Source of the DNA: Bifidobacterium breve
GTDB taxonomy: Bacteria; Actinomycetota; Actinomycetes; S36-B12
Length of the DNA stretch: 32,633 nucleotides
Direction of reading: 5' to 3'
Assembly (NCBI GenBank): GCA_945870085.1
Contig: CAMBQX010000003.1
Span: 1 to 32,633 of the forward strand
Below the pieces are notes generated by a model, which did no database searches, was not told the DNA's origin, and saw only the letters and a list, made by a program, of their open reading frames with translations. Made by a program: the position numbers and the translations under genes. Positions within the stretch are counted from its first letter, which is position 1. The number at the start of each line of letters is the position of its first letter. Positions 16,583 through 25,856 of the stretch are shown piece after piece.

Positions 16583-17248
16583 CTAAGCCTCAAAAGGTAG
16601 TGGCTCCCGTGACATATGTTCGGCCCCGGCACTCAGTGCGGTTTTTCGAGCACGGTAGTGCCGTCTGCAAAGCACTTCGTATGAGACGACCGGAATATCA
16701 TCACGCGCAGCCGCGCCATCGCCCACGTCACCTACCATCACTTGGCTGCCTTCGACCACCACGACGCCATCGACGGTTCGCGCATTGTGAATTGCCCGAG
16801 CCCCGCACCAACACAATGCTTCAACCTGCAAAACTTGCACCCGATCGCTCAGTTCAACCAGCCGCGCAGAACCAGGGAATAATCGGGTCCGAAAGTCGGT
16901 CATAATACCGAAGGCGTACACGTCAATACTGAGTTCATCAACGATCGTCGCAAGTTGCTCAACTTGTAGCTCGGTATAGAACTGGGCCTCATCACAAATA
17001 AGATAATCAATTCGCTCACCATGTGAAAGTGCATCAACAACATGCTGTCGGATATCAAGTAATTCAGTAACCTCGAAGGCACTGACACTTAATCCGAGCC
17101 GACTCGATAAGACCGACTCACCAGCGCGATCAAGTCGCGTGAACACCAAGCCGGATCTGCCCCGAGACGAATGATTGTGGTCGGTCTGCAACGCCAGGGT
17201 TGATTTACCGCAGTCCATGGTGCCCGCGAAGAAGATAAGTTCGGCCAC
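16583..17248 (-). CDS. tdk: Thymidine kinase (type II)
   Basis: 221 residues, normal for type II (tetrameric) thymidine kinase. It phosphorylates thymidine to dTMP in the salvage pathway. The P-loop GTMDCGKST is at residues 9-17, the Walker B DEAQF around residue 86, the lasso region follows, and the zinc-binding cysteines lie in ALCWCGARAIHNAR together with LCRRHYRAR. The GTG start at 17248 has no Shine-Dalgarno sequence, and a CACCAT that fits the -10 spacing only loosely lies upstream. It lies 37 bases downstream of the alkaline-phosphatase-family gene on the same strand and is convergent with sepH. It complements dUTPase in thymidylate supply, although they are not in one operon. Confidence 0.96.
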   Translation of the reverse strand: MAELIFFAGTMDCGKSTLALQTDHNHSSRGRSGLVFTRLDRAGESVLSSRLGLSVSAFEVTELLDIRQHVVDALSHGERIDYLICDEAQFYTELQVEQLATIVDELSIDVYAFGIMTDFRTRLFPGSARLVELSDRVQVLQVEALCWCGARAIHNARTVDGVVVVEGSQVMVGDVGDGAAARDDIPVVSYEVLCRRHYRARKTALSAGAEHMSREPLPFEA

Positions 17249-17285
17249 GTCGTCATGGTGCCATATCGGGGTCGCCGAACTCCCC

Positions 17286-18395
17286 TCACGTCCGAACTAT
17301 GAGCCCGGGGATCTCAAGTTCATCCGCGGTGAGCGCGCCATGCTGGCCAAGGAGGGCCGACGACTTGACGTCCACCAAACTTGTAAACATTGTGGTGCCT
17401 TCAGCCACCGCCACCACATCCCCGATTCGATCTGCAATATCTAGGTCAGTTGGTCCGTACCACCCGGATTCGATTATCTGCTCTTTGGTGAATATCTGGG
17501 CCCTCGCTCCCAAGTACTGTGTCCACCTGGTGGCCACCGCTTCAGCGCAACCCGGGTTCACATAAAGGTGCCGGGCCCGCGGCTCCCCTGCGATTAAAAC
17601 AACATCAGAATTTAGTTCCGGGTGGCGTTCTATAGAGACATGCCCGGCTGGTTCGCAATTGACCATGCCGTGGTCGGCCGTGACGATCATTGCCGAATCG
17701 GGTGGTAATTGCTGCACCAATTTGTCAACCAAGGTATTGACCCGGCCGAGCCCGGCCAGCCAAGGTGCACTGCCTACCCCACTTTTGTGACCGATCCGAT
17801 CAAGTTCAAACCAATAGACATAGGTAAATGATTTCGCTGGCCCGCGGACCGCAGCCTGCACCGCGGCTACGCGCTGCGCCGTGTCTTCGGCAACTTGATA
17901 AAACCCACCCCGCAAGACTGCTGCCGTCAGTCCGGAAAATTCGTATTTGGCAGGTGCCACCGAAGTCATGCGCACCCCGTGGCGCGCCACCCGCTCGAAC
18001 ACCGTGGTCTCCGGCTGCACCATTACAGGGAGTGGATCCTTCTTCCAACGCAGTGGGGCCAACAACTCTCGAGTCTCGGGCAAAAAGAAGGTGGCACCGA
18101 CCAGCCCGTGGGCTCCGGGTAACTGCCCGGTGCCAAGGGAGCCAAGGGCCGTTGGGGTTGTGGTGGGGAACACCGAATGCAGCGCGCTACCAGCGAGCGC
18201 AATTAGTGCGGGCGCGTGTGCGCCGAATTCCTGAAGTGACCGCCAGCCCAAGCCGTCTATTAGACAAATAACCACATGTTGCAGATCACCGAGATTAAGA
18301 ACATCCGTAAACCCGGGGACGCCTACGCTGGCAGCAGCGGATGATCCGACTTCGGCCAAACTCGTCGGGGTCACCCCCGACTTGAAGGTCAGCAA
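17286..18395 (-). CDS. Alkaline phosphatase/nucleotide pyrophosphatase family protein
   Basis: 369 residues. Type I phosphodiesterase/nucleotide pyrophosphatase fold (PF01663-like). Metal and catalytic motifs are visible: VVICLIDGLGW (first Asp ligand), SVFPTTTPTALGSLGTG (the catalytic Thr), the ELDRIGHKSG Asp/His ligand pair, and MIVTADHGMVNC (DHG ligands), followed by a further His near HVSIERHPEL. It should hydrolyse a phosphate ester or diester, perhaps a nucleotide, but the substrate is unknown. No signal peptide is visible, so it is probably cytosolic. The TTG start at 18395 follows the DUF5998 stop codon by 3 bases, implying coupling, but GTG 18374 is also possible. Streptomyces has a similar neighbour pair. 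Confidence 0.85.
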   Translation of the reverse strand: MLTFKSGVTPTSLAEVGSSAAASVGVPGFTDVLNLGDLQHVVICLIDGLGWRSLQEFGAHAPALIALAGSALHSVFPTTTPTALGSLGTGQLPGAHGLVGATFFLPETRELLAPLRWKKDPLPVMVQPETTVFERVARHGVRMTSVAPAKYEFSGLTAAVLRGGFYQVAEDTAQRVAAVQAAVRGPAKSFTYVYWFELDRIGHKSGVGSAPWLAGLGRVNTLVDKLVQQLPPDSAMIVTADHGMVNCEPAGHVSIERHPELNSDVVLIAGEPRARHLYVNPGCAEAVATRWTQYLGARAQIFTKEQIIESGWYGPTDLDIADRIGDVVAVAEGTTMFTSLVDVKSSALLGQHGALTADELEIPGLIVRT

Positions 18396-18398
18396 TTA

Positions 18399-18974
18399 CT
18401 AACGCAGCCGTGCCGCGGTCGCCTGGGAGAGAGCCGAAGCAAACGCTAGTGCTTGGGCTACGACGTCGGCACCGTCCGCAACTTCGGATACCCGTACTGA
18501 AAGGTCATCATTACTAGATGTTCCGGTGTACCCGTGCTCTGCATCGCACTGCGGATCACCACAACTAGCTGGCTCCAAATCGATTCGACTTACGGCGCCC
18601 CAGCCGATGGTTAAAACAACCTCCGAAGTCGCTCCACCTGGTTGATACTTGGCAGGCTCACTTACCACTCGGGTGACAACCACCGAGTCCACCCGCTCAA
18701 GACGCACCGCTTCAGTTGAAGCGGTAGCGAATGGCATTGGGTTGATCTCGTCAATGCCATGCTCATCAGTGTGGCCGACAATTAGTCGTGTTGGCGTTAG
18801 GGCCAGCACCGTAACGTGGCGTCTCAACTCGTCATGGTCAAAAGTGGCTTCGTGGTGCACCAGATATGACTTAAGCGGCTCCCCCGCCAATGCCGTATCC
18901 AGCGCATCTGCGACCAAATCGGGGTAGTAGCCGCTGCGCTGAATATCGGTGCGGAGTTGCTGGTCAAGGCTCAT
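18399..18974 (-). CDS. DUF5998 family protein
   Basis: 191 residues from ATG 18974. The frame is open 16 codons further upstream, but the family N-terminus and a GATAAT hexamer 6 bases before this ATG favour 18974. Diagnostic segments are SYLVHHEATFDHDELRRHVT, ALTPTRLIVGHTDEHG, SVVVTRVVSEPAKYQPGG, LTIGWGAVSRIDLEPASCGD and a small Cys pair in CGDPQCDAEHGYTGTSSNDD. No membrane segment. Function is unknown, and the VHHEATFDHDE part might hold a metal site. It is followed immediately by the phosphatase-family gene, with which it is conserved in Streptomyces (from memory). It is divergent from psuG across a 127-base region. Confidence 0.88.
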   Translation of the reverse strand: MSLDQQLRTDIQRSGYYPDLVADALDTALAGEPLKSYLVHHEATFDHDELRRHVTVLALTPTRLIVGHTDEHGIDEINPMPFATASTEAVRLERVDSVVVTRVVSEPAKYQPGGATSEVVLTIGWGAVSRIDLEPASCGDPQCDAEHGYTGTSSNDDLSVRVSEVADGADVVAQALAFASALSQATAARLR

Positions 18975-18980
18975 CACTTG

Positions 18981-18986
18981 ATTATC
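18981..18986 (-). promoter_or_regulatory. -10-like hexamer GATAAT before the DUF5998 gene
   Basis: GATAAT matches TATAAT at 5 of 6 positions and ends 6 bases before ATG 18974 on the minus strand. An AGGA overlaps it and could serve as a weak ribosome-binding site, so a leaderless start is likely but not certain. Confidence 0.45.
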
Positions 18987-19067
18987 CTGCCATATGTACG
19001 CTGCCGATGGCTCGGACCGCACATGGGGCTGCGATTAACAACCGTAGCCAGCCGACTTGACGCCCAT

Positions 19068-19099
19068 ATACGGTTACTCGACACCAAGATACGGTTACT
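19068..19099 (+). repeat. Two 11-base direct repeats at 21-base period over the psuG promoter
   Basis: The 11-mer ATACGGTTACT occurs at 19068-19078 and again at 19089-19099. The 21-base period equals two turns of the helix, so both copies face the same side of the DNA. The second copy contains the TACGGT hexamer that ends 6 bases before the psuG GTG. This could be a regulator-binding site, or a duplicated promoter. The repeat is seen directly and its role is inferred. Confidence 0.7.
19090..19095 (+). promoter_or_regulatory. -10-like hexamer TACGGT before psuG
   Basis: TACGGT ends 6 bases before GTG 19102, leaderless geometry. A TTGACG lies at 19057-19062, 27 bases upstream, which is too far for a -35 of this copy and too close (6 bases) for the first TACGGT copy at 19069-19074. 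Confidence 0.5.
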
Positions 19100-19101
19100 A
19101 G

Positions 19102-20025
19102 GTGACCCACCCGCCAATCGTCATATCCCCAGAAGTCGCCCAAGCCCTTGCCGATAACCGCGGCGTAGTGGCCCTTGAATCCACCATCATCAGCCATGGT
19201 TTACCGCGCCCAGAGAACCTCCGGGTGGCGCTCGAAGTAGAGGCCACGGTTCGAACTCACGGCGGCGTCCCGGCCACCATTGCGATTCTCGACGGCACCG
19301 TTCACGTCGGACTCGATGAAGGGCACTTAGACCAGGTGGCCAATCGCGACGACATTAGCAAAGTTTCGGTGCGTGATATCGCGACGATCATCGCCCGAGG
19401 TGGCAGTGGAGCCACCACAGTTGCGGCCACCAGCCACATAGCCCAACTGGTCGGAATTGAAGTATTCGCCACGGGAGGCTTGGGTGGCGTACATCGAGGC
19501 GCCCGCCAAAGTTGGGATGAATCAGCAGATTTAACGACCCTTGGCGAGACCCCCATCACCGTGGTTTGTGCAGGGGTGAAATCGATTCTCGACGTTGGAG
19601 CCACCCTCGAGCGGCTAGAAACTCTAAATGTTGGCGTGCTGGGCTACGACACCATGCGCTTCCCGGGCTTTTATCTCAGCGATAGCGGCTTCCCGGTTAC
19701 CTGGTCAGTTACCAGCCCCGAAGAAGTCGCCGCCATCATGTCTGCCCGCCGCGCGATGAGAATTTCCACCGGGCTGATCGTGGCCTATCCCCTCCCCGAA
19801 GATCAGCAGCTCGACCCAGATTTGCACGATCAAGTACTGCAAGATGGAATGCGCCTGGCGACTAAGCGCGGTGTCCAAGGTAAAGATGTAACGCCGTTCT
19901 TACTTGATCACTTCCACCGATCAACACATGGCGCCAGCTTGGTCGTAAATACCAGCATAATTTTACGAAATGCAAATTTGGCAGCCCGGATCGCGGTTGC
20001 GTACGTCAGCAGAGTTGATAGATGA
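19102..20025 (+). CDS. psuG: Pseudouridine-5'-phosphate glycosidase
   Basis: 307 residues, the family's normal length. PsuG splits pseudouridine 5'-phosphate into uracil and ribose 5-phosphate, working with a pseudouridine kinase to recycle modified nucleosides. Family motifs are GVVALESTIISHGLPRPENL (catalytic Glu26), DISKVSVRDIATII (Lys87, the Schiff-base-type Lys of the family), and FATGGLGGVHRGARQSWDES, with the metal-binding Asp just after it. The GTG start follows a TACGGT hexamer. Its stop codon overlaps the start of the PfkB kinase gene (ATGA), which together make the two-step psuG-psuK pathway. The promoter region carries a two-turn direct repeat, so the operon may be regulated by a DNA-binding protein not encoded in the window. 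Confidence 0.96.
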   Translation: MTHPPIVISPEVAQALADNRGVVALESTIISHGLPRPENLRVALEVEATVRTHGGVPATIAILDGTVHVGLDEGHLDQVANRDDISKVSVRDIATIIARGGSGATTVAATSHIAQLVGIEVFATGGLGGVHRGARQSWDESADLTTLGETPITVVCAGVKSILDVGATLERLETLNVGVLGYDTMRFPGFYLSDSGFPVTWSVTSPEEVAAIMSARRAMRISTGLIVAYPLPEDQQLDPDLHDQVLQDGMRLATKRGVQGKDVTPFLLDHFHRSTHGASLVVNTSIILRNANLAARIAVAYVSRVDR

Positions 20026-20909
20026 GCGCGCCATTTGTGCTGATCGGTGACCTCATGGTTGATATCACCGCGGTAACTAGTGGTCCTGTCAACTATGCCA
20101 GTGACACTCGGGCGAAAATCAGTGTGCACCCAGGTGGCGCAAGCGCCAACACCGCGAGCTGGCTGGCGCACCTAGGCGAAAGTGTGCACCTAATAGGTGC
20201 GCTCGGCACAGATGTCTTCGCCACGATGTTCCGGCAGTCATTCGAGAACACGGGCGTACATCTACACGCCACCGAGGTCACGGGTGCCCCGACCGGCACT
20301 TGCATAGTCATTGTTGACTCCACCGGTGAGCGCACGATGCTGCCAGATCCTGGCGCCAACTCATTTCTAACGCAGTCTCAAATAACCGACTCGCTACTTT
20401 GCGCCGGGTCACATCTGCATCTGTCCGGTTATACGTTGCTCAATCCAGCCACCCGAGCAGTTGGGAAAATTGCCTTAGCTCGCGCCCGCGCTGGAAACCT
20501 GACCTGCAGTTTGGATACCGCATCTGCAGCCCCAATCTCGGCGAATCCAGGAGCTATTCGAGAAGCCCTGGGCCAGATCGACGTGCTTTTAGCTAATACC
20601 GACGAAGCCGAAGCCCTTACCGGCTTTAGCGACCCCGCTCAGGCCTTAGCCGCACTTGCCGAAGTAGTTGACACGGTGGTGATCAAGTGCGGGCCACAGG
20701 GCGCCTTGGCCGCCCAGGGGAATCAACACGCCCAGGTGCCAGCGCTACCGGCCAAGGTGGTCGACACCACCGGGGCGGGGGATGCCTTTGCCGCTGGCTT
20801 CTTGGTCAGCTGGAGGGCCGGGGCGCCCCTGATCGAGGCCGTTACGGCGGGAGTGCGAGAAGCCACACAGGCAGTGGGCCGTGTCGGAGCCGGCCCGAAG
20901 GCCCTGTGA
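20022..20909 (+). CDS. PfkB family carbohydrate kinase, probable pseudouridine kinase
   Basis: 295 residues of ribokinase (PfkB) fold. Substrate-binding [17 protein letters not shown] near the N-terminus and the anion-hole/catalytic signature [16 protein letters not shown] near the C-terminus (catalytic Asp in GAGD) identify the family. Tandem placement after psuG, with a 4-base overlap (ATGA), makes pseudouridine the likely substrate, so it would be PsuK. Sequence alone does not separate it from other PfkB kinases, such as ribokinase. It ends 91 bases before parC on the same strand. Confidence 0.88.
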   Translation: MSAPFVLIGDLMVDITAVTSGPVNYASDTRAKISVHPGGASANTASWLAHLGESVHLIGALGTDVFATMFRQSFENTGVHLHATEVTGAPTGTCIVIVDSTGERTMLPDPGANSFLTQSQITDSLLCAGSHLHLSGYTLLNPATRAVGKIALARARAGNLTCSLDTASAAPISANPGAIREALGQIDVLLANTDEAEALTGFSDPAQALAALAEVVDTVVIKCGPQGALAAQGNQHAQVPALPAKVVDTTGAGDAFAAGFLVSWRAGAPLIEAVTAGVREATQAVGRVGAGPKAL

Positions 20910-21000
20910 CCGACGAGAATCGTGCACACTTCCCAGTTTTTACCGGCCGGTGCACTCTGCGCCCGGGCTGGAGTTCGGGGTTTGGCAAGAAAGGCTAAGG

Positions 21001-23448
21001 ATGGCTAGGCGCTCGACGAAGGCGGTTGCACCCGGTGATGGACGCATCGTCGATATTGACGTGTCCGATGAAATGCGGGCGTCTTTTTTGGAGTACGCCT
21101 ATTCGGTCATTTACGCGCGAGCCTTACCCGATGCCCGCGACGGCCTCAAGCCGGTACAACGGCGAATTCTATTTCAGATGGCGCAGATGGGCCTTCGACC
21201 AGAACGCGGGCACGTAAAGAGTGCGCGTGTCGTCGGTGAGGTCATGGGCCGACTTCACCCACACGGTGATTCGGCGATTTATGACGCACTTGTTCGCATG
21301 GCGCAGCCGTTTACTCTGCGACTTCCCATGGTCGACGGTCACGGCAATTTTGGCTCACTCGATGATGGCCCAGCCGCTATGCGATACACCGAAGCTCGGC
21401 TGGCCGCAGCGGCTCTTGATATGACCTTGAGTCTGGACGAGAACGTTGTTGATTTTGTTCCGAATTACGACGGCCGTGAAACCGAACCGACGGTGCTGCC
21501 TGCGGCTATTCCAAATCTGCTCGTAAATGGGGCATCCGGTATCGCCGTTGGGATGGCCACCACCTTGGTACCCCACAACCTCGGTGAAGTTATCGGTGCT
21601 ACCCGACACCTCATCAAGAATCCGAAAGCGGGACTCGGTGAGATCATGAAGTTCATCCCCGGGCCCGATCTACCCGGTGGGGGAGTAATCATCGGCCTCG
21701 CTGGAGTCCGCGAGGCCTATGAATCCGGGCGGGGCACCTTTCGGGTTCGAGCTCGCACCCGCATTGACCAAGTCTCACCAAGACGCCGCGGCATCATCGT
21801 CACCGAATTGCCGATGAATGTTGGCCCAGAAAGAGTTATCGAACGAATTAAGGATCTTGTTCAAAGTAAGAAACTACTGGGCATCGCCGATGTGACTGAT
21901 CTAACCGACGGTGATTCCGGACTCAATTTGGTTATCGATATCAAGAACGGTTTTCACGCTGAGGCTGTACTTGAGAACCTCTTTAAGCTCACCCCGATGG
22001 AAGAATCGGTCAATATAAATGCTGTCGCACTTGTTGAAGGTCAACCGCAGACGTTGGGGCTACTGACTTTATTGCACGTCTTCATCGATCACCGGCTCGA
22101 AGTGGTGCGTCGCCGCAGTCTGTTCCGTCGCGAAAAAGCACAAGATCGACTGCATTTGGTTGCCGGATTGCTCACGGCTATCCTCGATATAGACGACGTA
22201 ATTCAACTTATTCGCGAGTCTGATGATGCTGCAGCAGCAAAGGCACGTTTAATTGAAGTGTTCGACCTGAGCGAAGTCCAGTCTTCTTACATACTCGAAA
22301 TGCCGCTGCGAAGACTTACCAAGTTCTCACGAATTGAACTGGAGAAAGAGTCCGATGTCCTTAAGCGTGAGATTGAAGATCTCACCAAAATCCTTGATAA
22401 CGAAAGCGAACTGCGCGCATTAGTCTCCGATGAACTAGCTGCGATTGCGCAGGCTCATGCAACTCCACGGCGCACCTTGCTGATGGAAGCCGGCGCCGTC
22501 CCGATTTCTGCCGCGGTGCCACTAGAGGTTGACGATGAACCATGCGTGGTGTTGATGTCGAGCACCGGGCTTTTGGCCCGCACCGCTGACCAGCGATTCG
22601 AACAGGTGGGTGATATCGCGCGCGCTAATCATGATGTGATCATCAGCGCTGTCCCCGCAACCAATCGAGGGTTCATTGGGTTAGTTACCAGTACCGGCAC
22701 ACTCATTCGACTTTCGGTGGTTGACCTGCCCGCCCTGCCATCGGTGATTGGCATTCCCGCCTTGTCCGCCGGAGCGCCAATCGGCGCTTTCGTTGACCTG
22801 CCACTTGGTGAGTCGGCCCTGTGTTTAACCACCCTTGATGAGACCGGTGGCATTGCCTTAGCAACCGCCAATGGAGTTGTCAAAAGAGTCCTCCCGGATG
22901 GGCTCACAAATAAGGACTCATGGGAGATCATTCGACTTGATGAAGGTGATCAGGTGGTGGGTGCCATCGGCCTCGACGAGGCGGCGGCCGAGACTTCCGA
23001 ATTAGTTTTCGTCACCTCAGATGGCCAACTACTGCGGTTTGCGGCAAGTGCGGTGCGACCACAGGGCCGGGCCGCTGGCGGCATGGCAGGAGTGCGCTTG
23101 GCCCGTGGAGCCCGAGTCACTTCGTTTACCGCATTAACTCCGGCGGCGAGCGCTTTGGTGGTTACTATCGCCGGTTCCGCAGATGCACTGCCGGGTACCG
23201 AAGCCGGCAGTATCAAGATCACTCCCCTAGCCGAATACCCCGCAAAGGGCCGAGGTACCGGCGGGGTGCGCTGCCATAAATTCCGCTCCGGCGAAGACAC
23301 CCTGGTATTGGCCTGGGTCGGGATAGGTCAGGCACGCGCCGCTACCGCATCGGGAGTTCCGGCTGACTTACCAACGGTCCTGGGTAAAAGAGATGGCACC
23401 GGATCACCCGGTACCACACCAATTTCTGGGCTTGGCGGGCAACTTTGA
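21001..23448 (+). CDS. parC: DNA topoisomerase IV subunit A
   Basis: 815 residues from ATG 21001, which has AAAGG 6 bases upstream. The frame is open 40 codons further upstream, but the MARRSTK start matches actinobacterial ParC. ParC cuts and rejoins DNA to decatenate chromosomes. The winged-helix domain has the catalytic Tyr129 in [10 protein letters not shown], and the quinolone-contact region reads [15 protein letters not shown], with Ser and Asp at the usual positions, so no classic resistance change. The [14 protein letters not shown] region appears as [20 protein letters not shown]. The C-terminal beta-pinwheel follows from about residue 500, with the [12 protein letters not shown]-type motif. 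The partner parE is on the opposite strand about 2.4 kb downstream. Confidence 0.96.
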   Translation: MARRSTKAVAPGDGRIVDIDVSDEMRASFLEYAYSVIYARALPDARDGLKPVQRRILFQMAQMGLRPERGHVKSARVVGEVMGRLHPHGDSAIYDALVRMAQPFTLRLPMVDGHGNFGSLDDGPAAMRYTEARLAAAALDMTLSLDENVVDFVPNYDGRETEPTVLPAAIPNLLVNGASGIAVGMATTLVPHNLGEVIGATRHLIKNPKAGLGEIMKFIPGPDLPGGGVIIGLAGVREAYESGRGTFRVRARTRIDQVSPRRRGIIVTELPMNVGPERVIERIKDLVQSKKLLGIADVTDLTDGDSGLNLVIDIKNGFHAEAVLENLFKLTPMEESVNINAVALVEGQPQTLGLLTLLHVFIDHRLEVVRRRSLFRREKAQDRLHLVAGLLTAILDIDDVIQLIRESDDAAAAKARLIEVFDLSEVQSSYILEMPLRRLTKFSRIELEKESDVLKREIEDLTKILDNESELRALVSDELAAIAQAHATPRRTLLMEAGAVPISAAVPLEVDDEPCVVLMSSTGLLARTADQRFEQVGDIARANHDVIISAVPATNRGFIGLVTSTGTLIRLSVVDLPALPSVIGIPALSAGAPIGAFVDLPLGESALCLTTLDETGGIALATANGVVKRVLPDGLTNKDSWEIIRLDEGDQVVGAIGLDEAAAETSELVFVTSDGQLLRFAASAVRPQGRAAGGMAGVRLARGARVTSFTALTPAASALVVTIAGSADALPGTEAGSIKITPLAEYPAKGRGTGGVRCHKFRSGEDTLVLAWVGIGQARAATASGVPADLPTVLGKRDGTGSPGTTPISGLGGQL

Positions 23449-24419
23449 GCACCGACTGTTCCAGTGCCGCACGCGAAGTCGGTGAACCACTCGCTGGTAC
23501 CGCACCGGTTGCCACCTGCTGGATTTTGATCGAGCAGCCGGGGCCCTGGGGCAAGAATGCCCTTCTTGACGCGCGCCTTGAACTTGGAGTCGGCCAACTA
23601 TTAACAAAGCGAGCCGAAGGCACCGGGGTTTCGATCTTGCTGGTGCGCCACCCAGACCGCCTAGAGCCGGCGTCAACTGTTGCCGGTAGGAATGTCTGGG
23701 TGGTCCATACCGCCCCTGGCGCTACTCGCATGCGCCACGGCATCATGCCCGATGTATCAGTTATCGCGGATTGGGATTTTTCTGAACTCGCCGCAGGCGC
23801 CCTTCCGCCATTTGGGGTATCTACCAGCCAGCCGTTGCTCTTGGTCTGCACCCACAGCGGCCGCGATGCTTGCTGCGCGTTACATGGTCGAGCCCTCATT
23901 ACCGATCTTCTCAAAAACGTCAGCGTCGAGGATCGAGGATTTATCTGGGAATCCAGCCACATTGGCGGCCATCGGTTTGCTCCTACAGTCATGAGCCTGC
24001 CATGCGGAGCCGTTTTCGGTCGACTCACGGTTGACAATGCGATCGAGATATTTTCCAGCTCTCAGCGACTGCTGTTAACTCCCGACAATTACCGCGGCCG
24101 CACCTGCTATTCGCCACCACTGCAGGTTGCTGAAATCGTCGTCCGACAAAACATGGGTATTTTCGAGCGCGATGTGCTGGATGTGCTTCGAGTAATAGAT
24201 GATCGCCCCTTGCCTATGCCGGCGCTAGCGCAGCTACCAGCGGTTGGCGAATCAATAGTTGCCGAGGTGCGCCACAACGACGGGCGGGCTTGGCAGGTGA
24301 ACCTTAGGTGTGAAGAACTTACCCAACCGCGACCTAAATCATGTGGGAGCGAACCCACCACCGCCGCCATTTGGCGTAGTGTCGCCCTAGCCGAAGCCAC
24401 GCCATGGCACCAAGGTTGA
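23445..24419 (+). CDS. Sucrase/ferredoxin-like (Apd1-type thioredoxin-like ferredoxin) protein
   Basis: 324 residues. Related to the sucrase/ferredoxin-like family (PF06999), whose eukaryotic member Apd1 binds a [2Fe-2S] cluster with two Cys and two His ligands (from memory). Here Cys135, Cys143 and Cys144 lie in [16 protein letters not shown], and His172 and His176 in [12 protein letters not shown]. These look like the ligand set, the two-Cys/two-His pair being Cys135, Cys143 or Cys144, His172 and His176. It has no signal peptide. The TTG start overlaps the parC stop (TTGA), so translation may be coupled. It is convergent with the ferredoxin-NADP reductase gene 4 bases away, which suggests an electron-transfer link but does not prove one. 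The native partner and substrate are unknown. Confidence 0.85.
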   Translation: MSTDCSSAAREVGEPLAGTAPVATCWILIEQPGPWGKNALLDARLELGVGQLLTKRAEGTGVSILLVRHPDRLEPASTVAGRNVWVVHTAPGATRMRHGIMPDVSVIADWDFSELAAGALPPFGVSTSQPLLLVCTHSGRDACCALHGRALITDLLKNVSVEDRGFIWESSHIGGHRFAPTVMSLPCGAVFGRLTVDNAIEIFSSSQRLLLTPDNYRGRTCYSPPLQVAEIVVRQNMGIFERDVLDVLRVIDDRPLPMPALAQLPAVGESIVAEVRHNDGRAWQVNLRCEELTQPRPKSCGSEPTTAAIWRSVALAEATPWHQG

Positions 24420-24423
24420 ACTG

Positions 24424-25788
24424 CTAAGTCTTAGTTTGCCTGGCCGCTTTCAGTAAGTCTTCGCTGCTTTGAATAGTAGTTCGATCCCGGTCTTTGCCGG
24501 CTCCAAGTGCTCGCTCAGCCGAATCAATAGCGCGCCAGCCAAAATTATCAACAACCTGCTTCCCCGACTCGGCCAGCCATGAGTCAAACTCGCTTGGGTT
24601 CGACATTGGCGCGACCGGCAATTTATCGCAATCAGCTAGCACCGAGGCCACGGTCGCGGTCGCATCCTTCTTATTGGTGCCGATGATCCCGGTTGGGCCA
24701 CGCTTGATCCAGCCGGCCACGTATTCACCGCTCACCGCGCCACCATCACACTGAACTCGACCCTCCACGTGCGGGATAACGTTGCGATCTTCATCAAATG
24801 GCACACCAGGTAAGGCCAGGCCCCGGTAACCGACACTGCGAACCACTAGATCTGCAGCAATGACGAAAGTCTCGCCGGTGCCTTTGGCGCCACCTGCGCC
24901 ATCTAGCTCGGTGCGTTCGACGACCACCTCACGCACTCTAGTATCACCGCGTAGCTCTACCGGACGAGCCATAAAGTGCAAGTGAATGCGTCGTGATTTT
25001 CCGGTTTGTTCTTTTGTGGCCCACGTTTTAACTACTTCGACATTGCGAGCCACCGCTTTATCGTCGGCAATAACTTGCTCACTCGCGGCGTCGAATACTA
25101 AGTCCGCAGGGTCGACCACGATGTCAGCGTCAACCAGTTCACCCAGTTCACGCAGTTCTTTTGTGGTGTAGGTGGCCTGTGCCGGCCCCCGCCTGCCCAG
25201 TACGTGAATATCGGTGATCACCGACTTTCGCAGGGTGTCGAATACGTATTCGGGCATATCAGTGTGCGTGAGTTCATCAACTGTCTTCGCCAACACGCGG
25301 GTAACGTCAACTGCCACATTTCCTACACCCACCACAACGACACAGGTTGCAGTAGGGATTAGCCGCTCAAAAGTCTCGCGATCGGCATCGGGGTGCCCGC
25401 AGTACCAAGCCACTAGGTCGGTAGCGGCCACACTGGCATCTAGCTCTTCACCTGGTATCGCAAGCCGACGGTCACGCGAGGCGCCATAGGTGAACACGAT
25501 GGCATCAAAATACTCGTGAAGGGTGGCAACCGAAATATCAACCCCAACCTCGACATTGCCGATGAAGCGCACCCCAGGCTTTTCGAATACTTTGTCAAGG
25601 GTGTCGCGCACCGAACGAATACTGATGTGGTCAGGGGCTACGCCGTAACGCACCAAGCCAAATGGCACCGGCAATTTGTCAATGACATCAACAGTGACCG
25701 GGATCTCCTGTTGGCTAACTAGCGCATCCGCCGCATACATACCTGATGGACCAGAACCCACCACTGCAACGCGTAACGGTCGAGCCAT
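24424..25788 (-). CDS. fprA: Ferredoxin-NADP+ reductase (FprA type)
   Basis: 454 residues, the length of mycobacterial FprA, an adrenodoxin-reductase-like FAD protein that passes electrons between NADPH and ferredoxins. The FAD-binding motif VAVVGSGPSGMYAAD has GSGPSG at residues 11-16. The segment PVPFGLVRYGVAPDH follows, then the NADP-binding motif VVVVGVGNVAVDVTRVL. Near the C-terminus, IKRGPTGIIGTNKKDA is typical of this subfamily. The ATG start is very well supported by GGAGG 7 bases upstream. The leader contains a 14-base tandem repeat. It lies 68 bases after parE on the same strand and faces the sucrase/ferredoxin-like gene. Confidence 0.95.
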   Translation of the reverse strand: MARPLRVAVVGSGPSGMYAADALVSQQEIPVTVDVIDKLPVPFGLVRYGVAPDHISIRSVRDTLDKVFEKPGVRFIGNVEVGVDISVATLHEYFDAIVFTYGASRDRRLAIPGEELDASVAATDLVAWYCGHPDADRETFERLIPTATCVVVVGVGNVAVDVTRVLAKTVDELTHTDMPEYVFDTLRKSVITDIHVLGRRGPAQATYTTKELRELGELVDADIVVDPADLVFDAASEQVIADDKAVARNVEVVKTWATKEQTGKSRRIHLHFMARPVELRGDTRVREVVVERTELDGAGGAKGTGETFVIAADLVVRSVGYRGLALPGVPFDEDRNVIPHVEGRVQCDGGAVSGEYVAGWIKRGPTGIIGTNKKDATATVASVLADCDKLPVAPMSNPSEFDSWLAESGKQVVDNFGWRAIDSAERALGAGKDRDRTTIQSSEDLLKAARQTKT

Positions 25789-25799
25789 GCCGTGACCTC

Positions 25800-25827
25800 C
25801 AAGTGGCTAGTTACAAGTGGCTAGTTA
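25800..25827 (-). repeat. Tandem 14-base repeat in the fprA leader
   Basis: CAAGTGGCTAGTTA (plus strand) occurs twice in direct succession, at 25800-25813 and 25814-25827, just upstream of the GGAGG of fprA. It may be a small duplication or a regulator site. On the minus strand the unit reads TAACTAGCCACTTG. No palindrome inside the unit. Confidence 0.75.
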
Positions 25828-25856
25828 ACTGGGCCTACTTGCCGCAGAGCGTATTA

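Noticed and set aside
20881-21000. Upstream extension of parC overlapping the PfkB gene
   Set aside because: The added 40 residues look unlike ParC, and ATG 21001 has AAAGG at good spacing.
23342-24037. 231-codon open frame on the minus strand
   Set aside because: Antisense to the end of parC and the sucrase/ferredoxin-like gene, which have recognisable motifs. No independent support.
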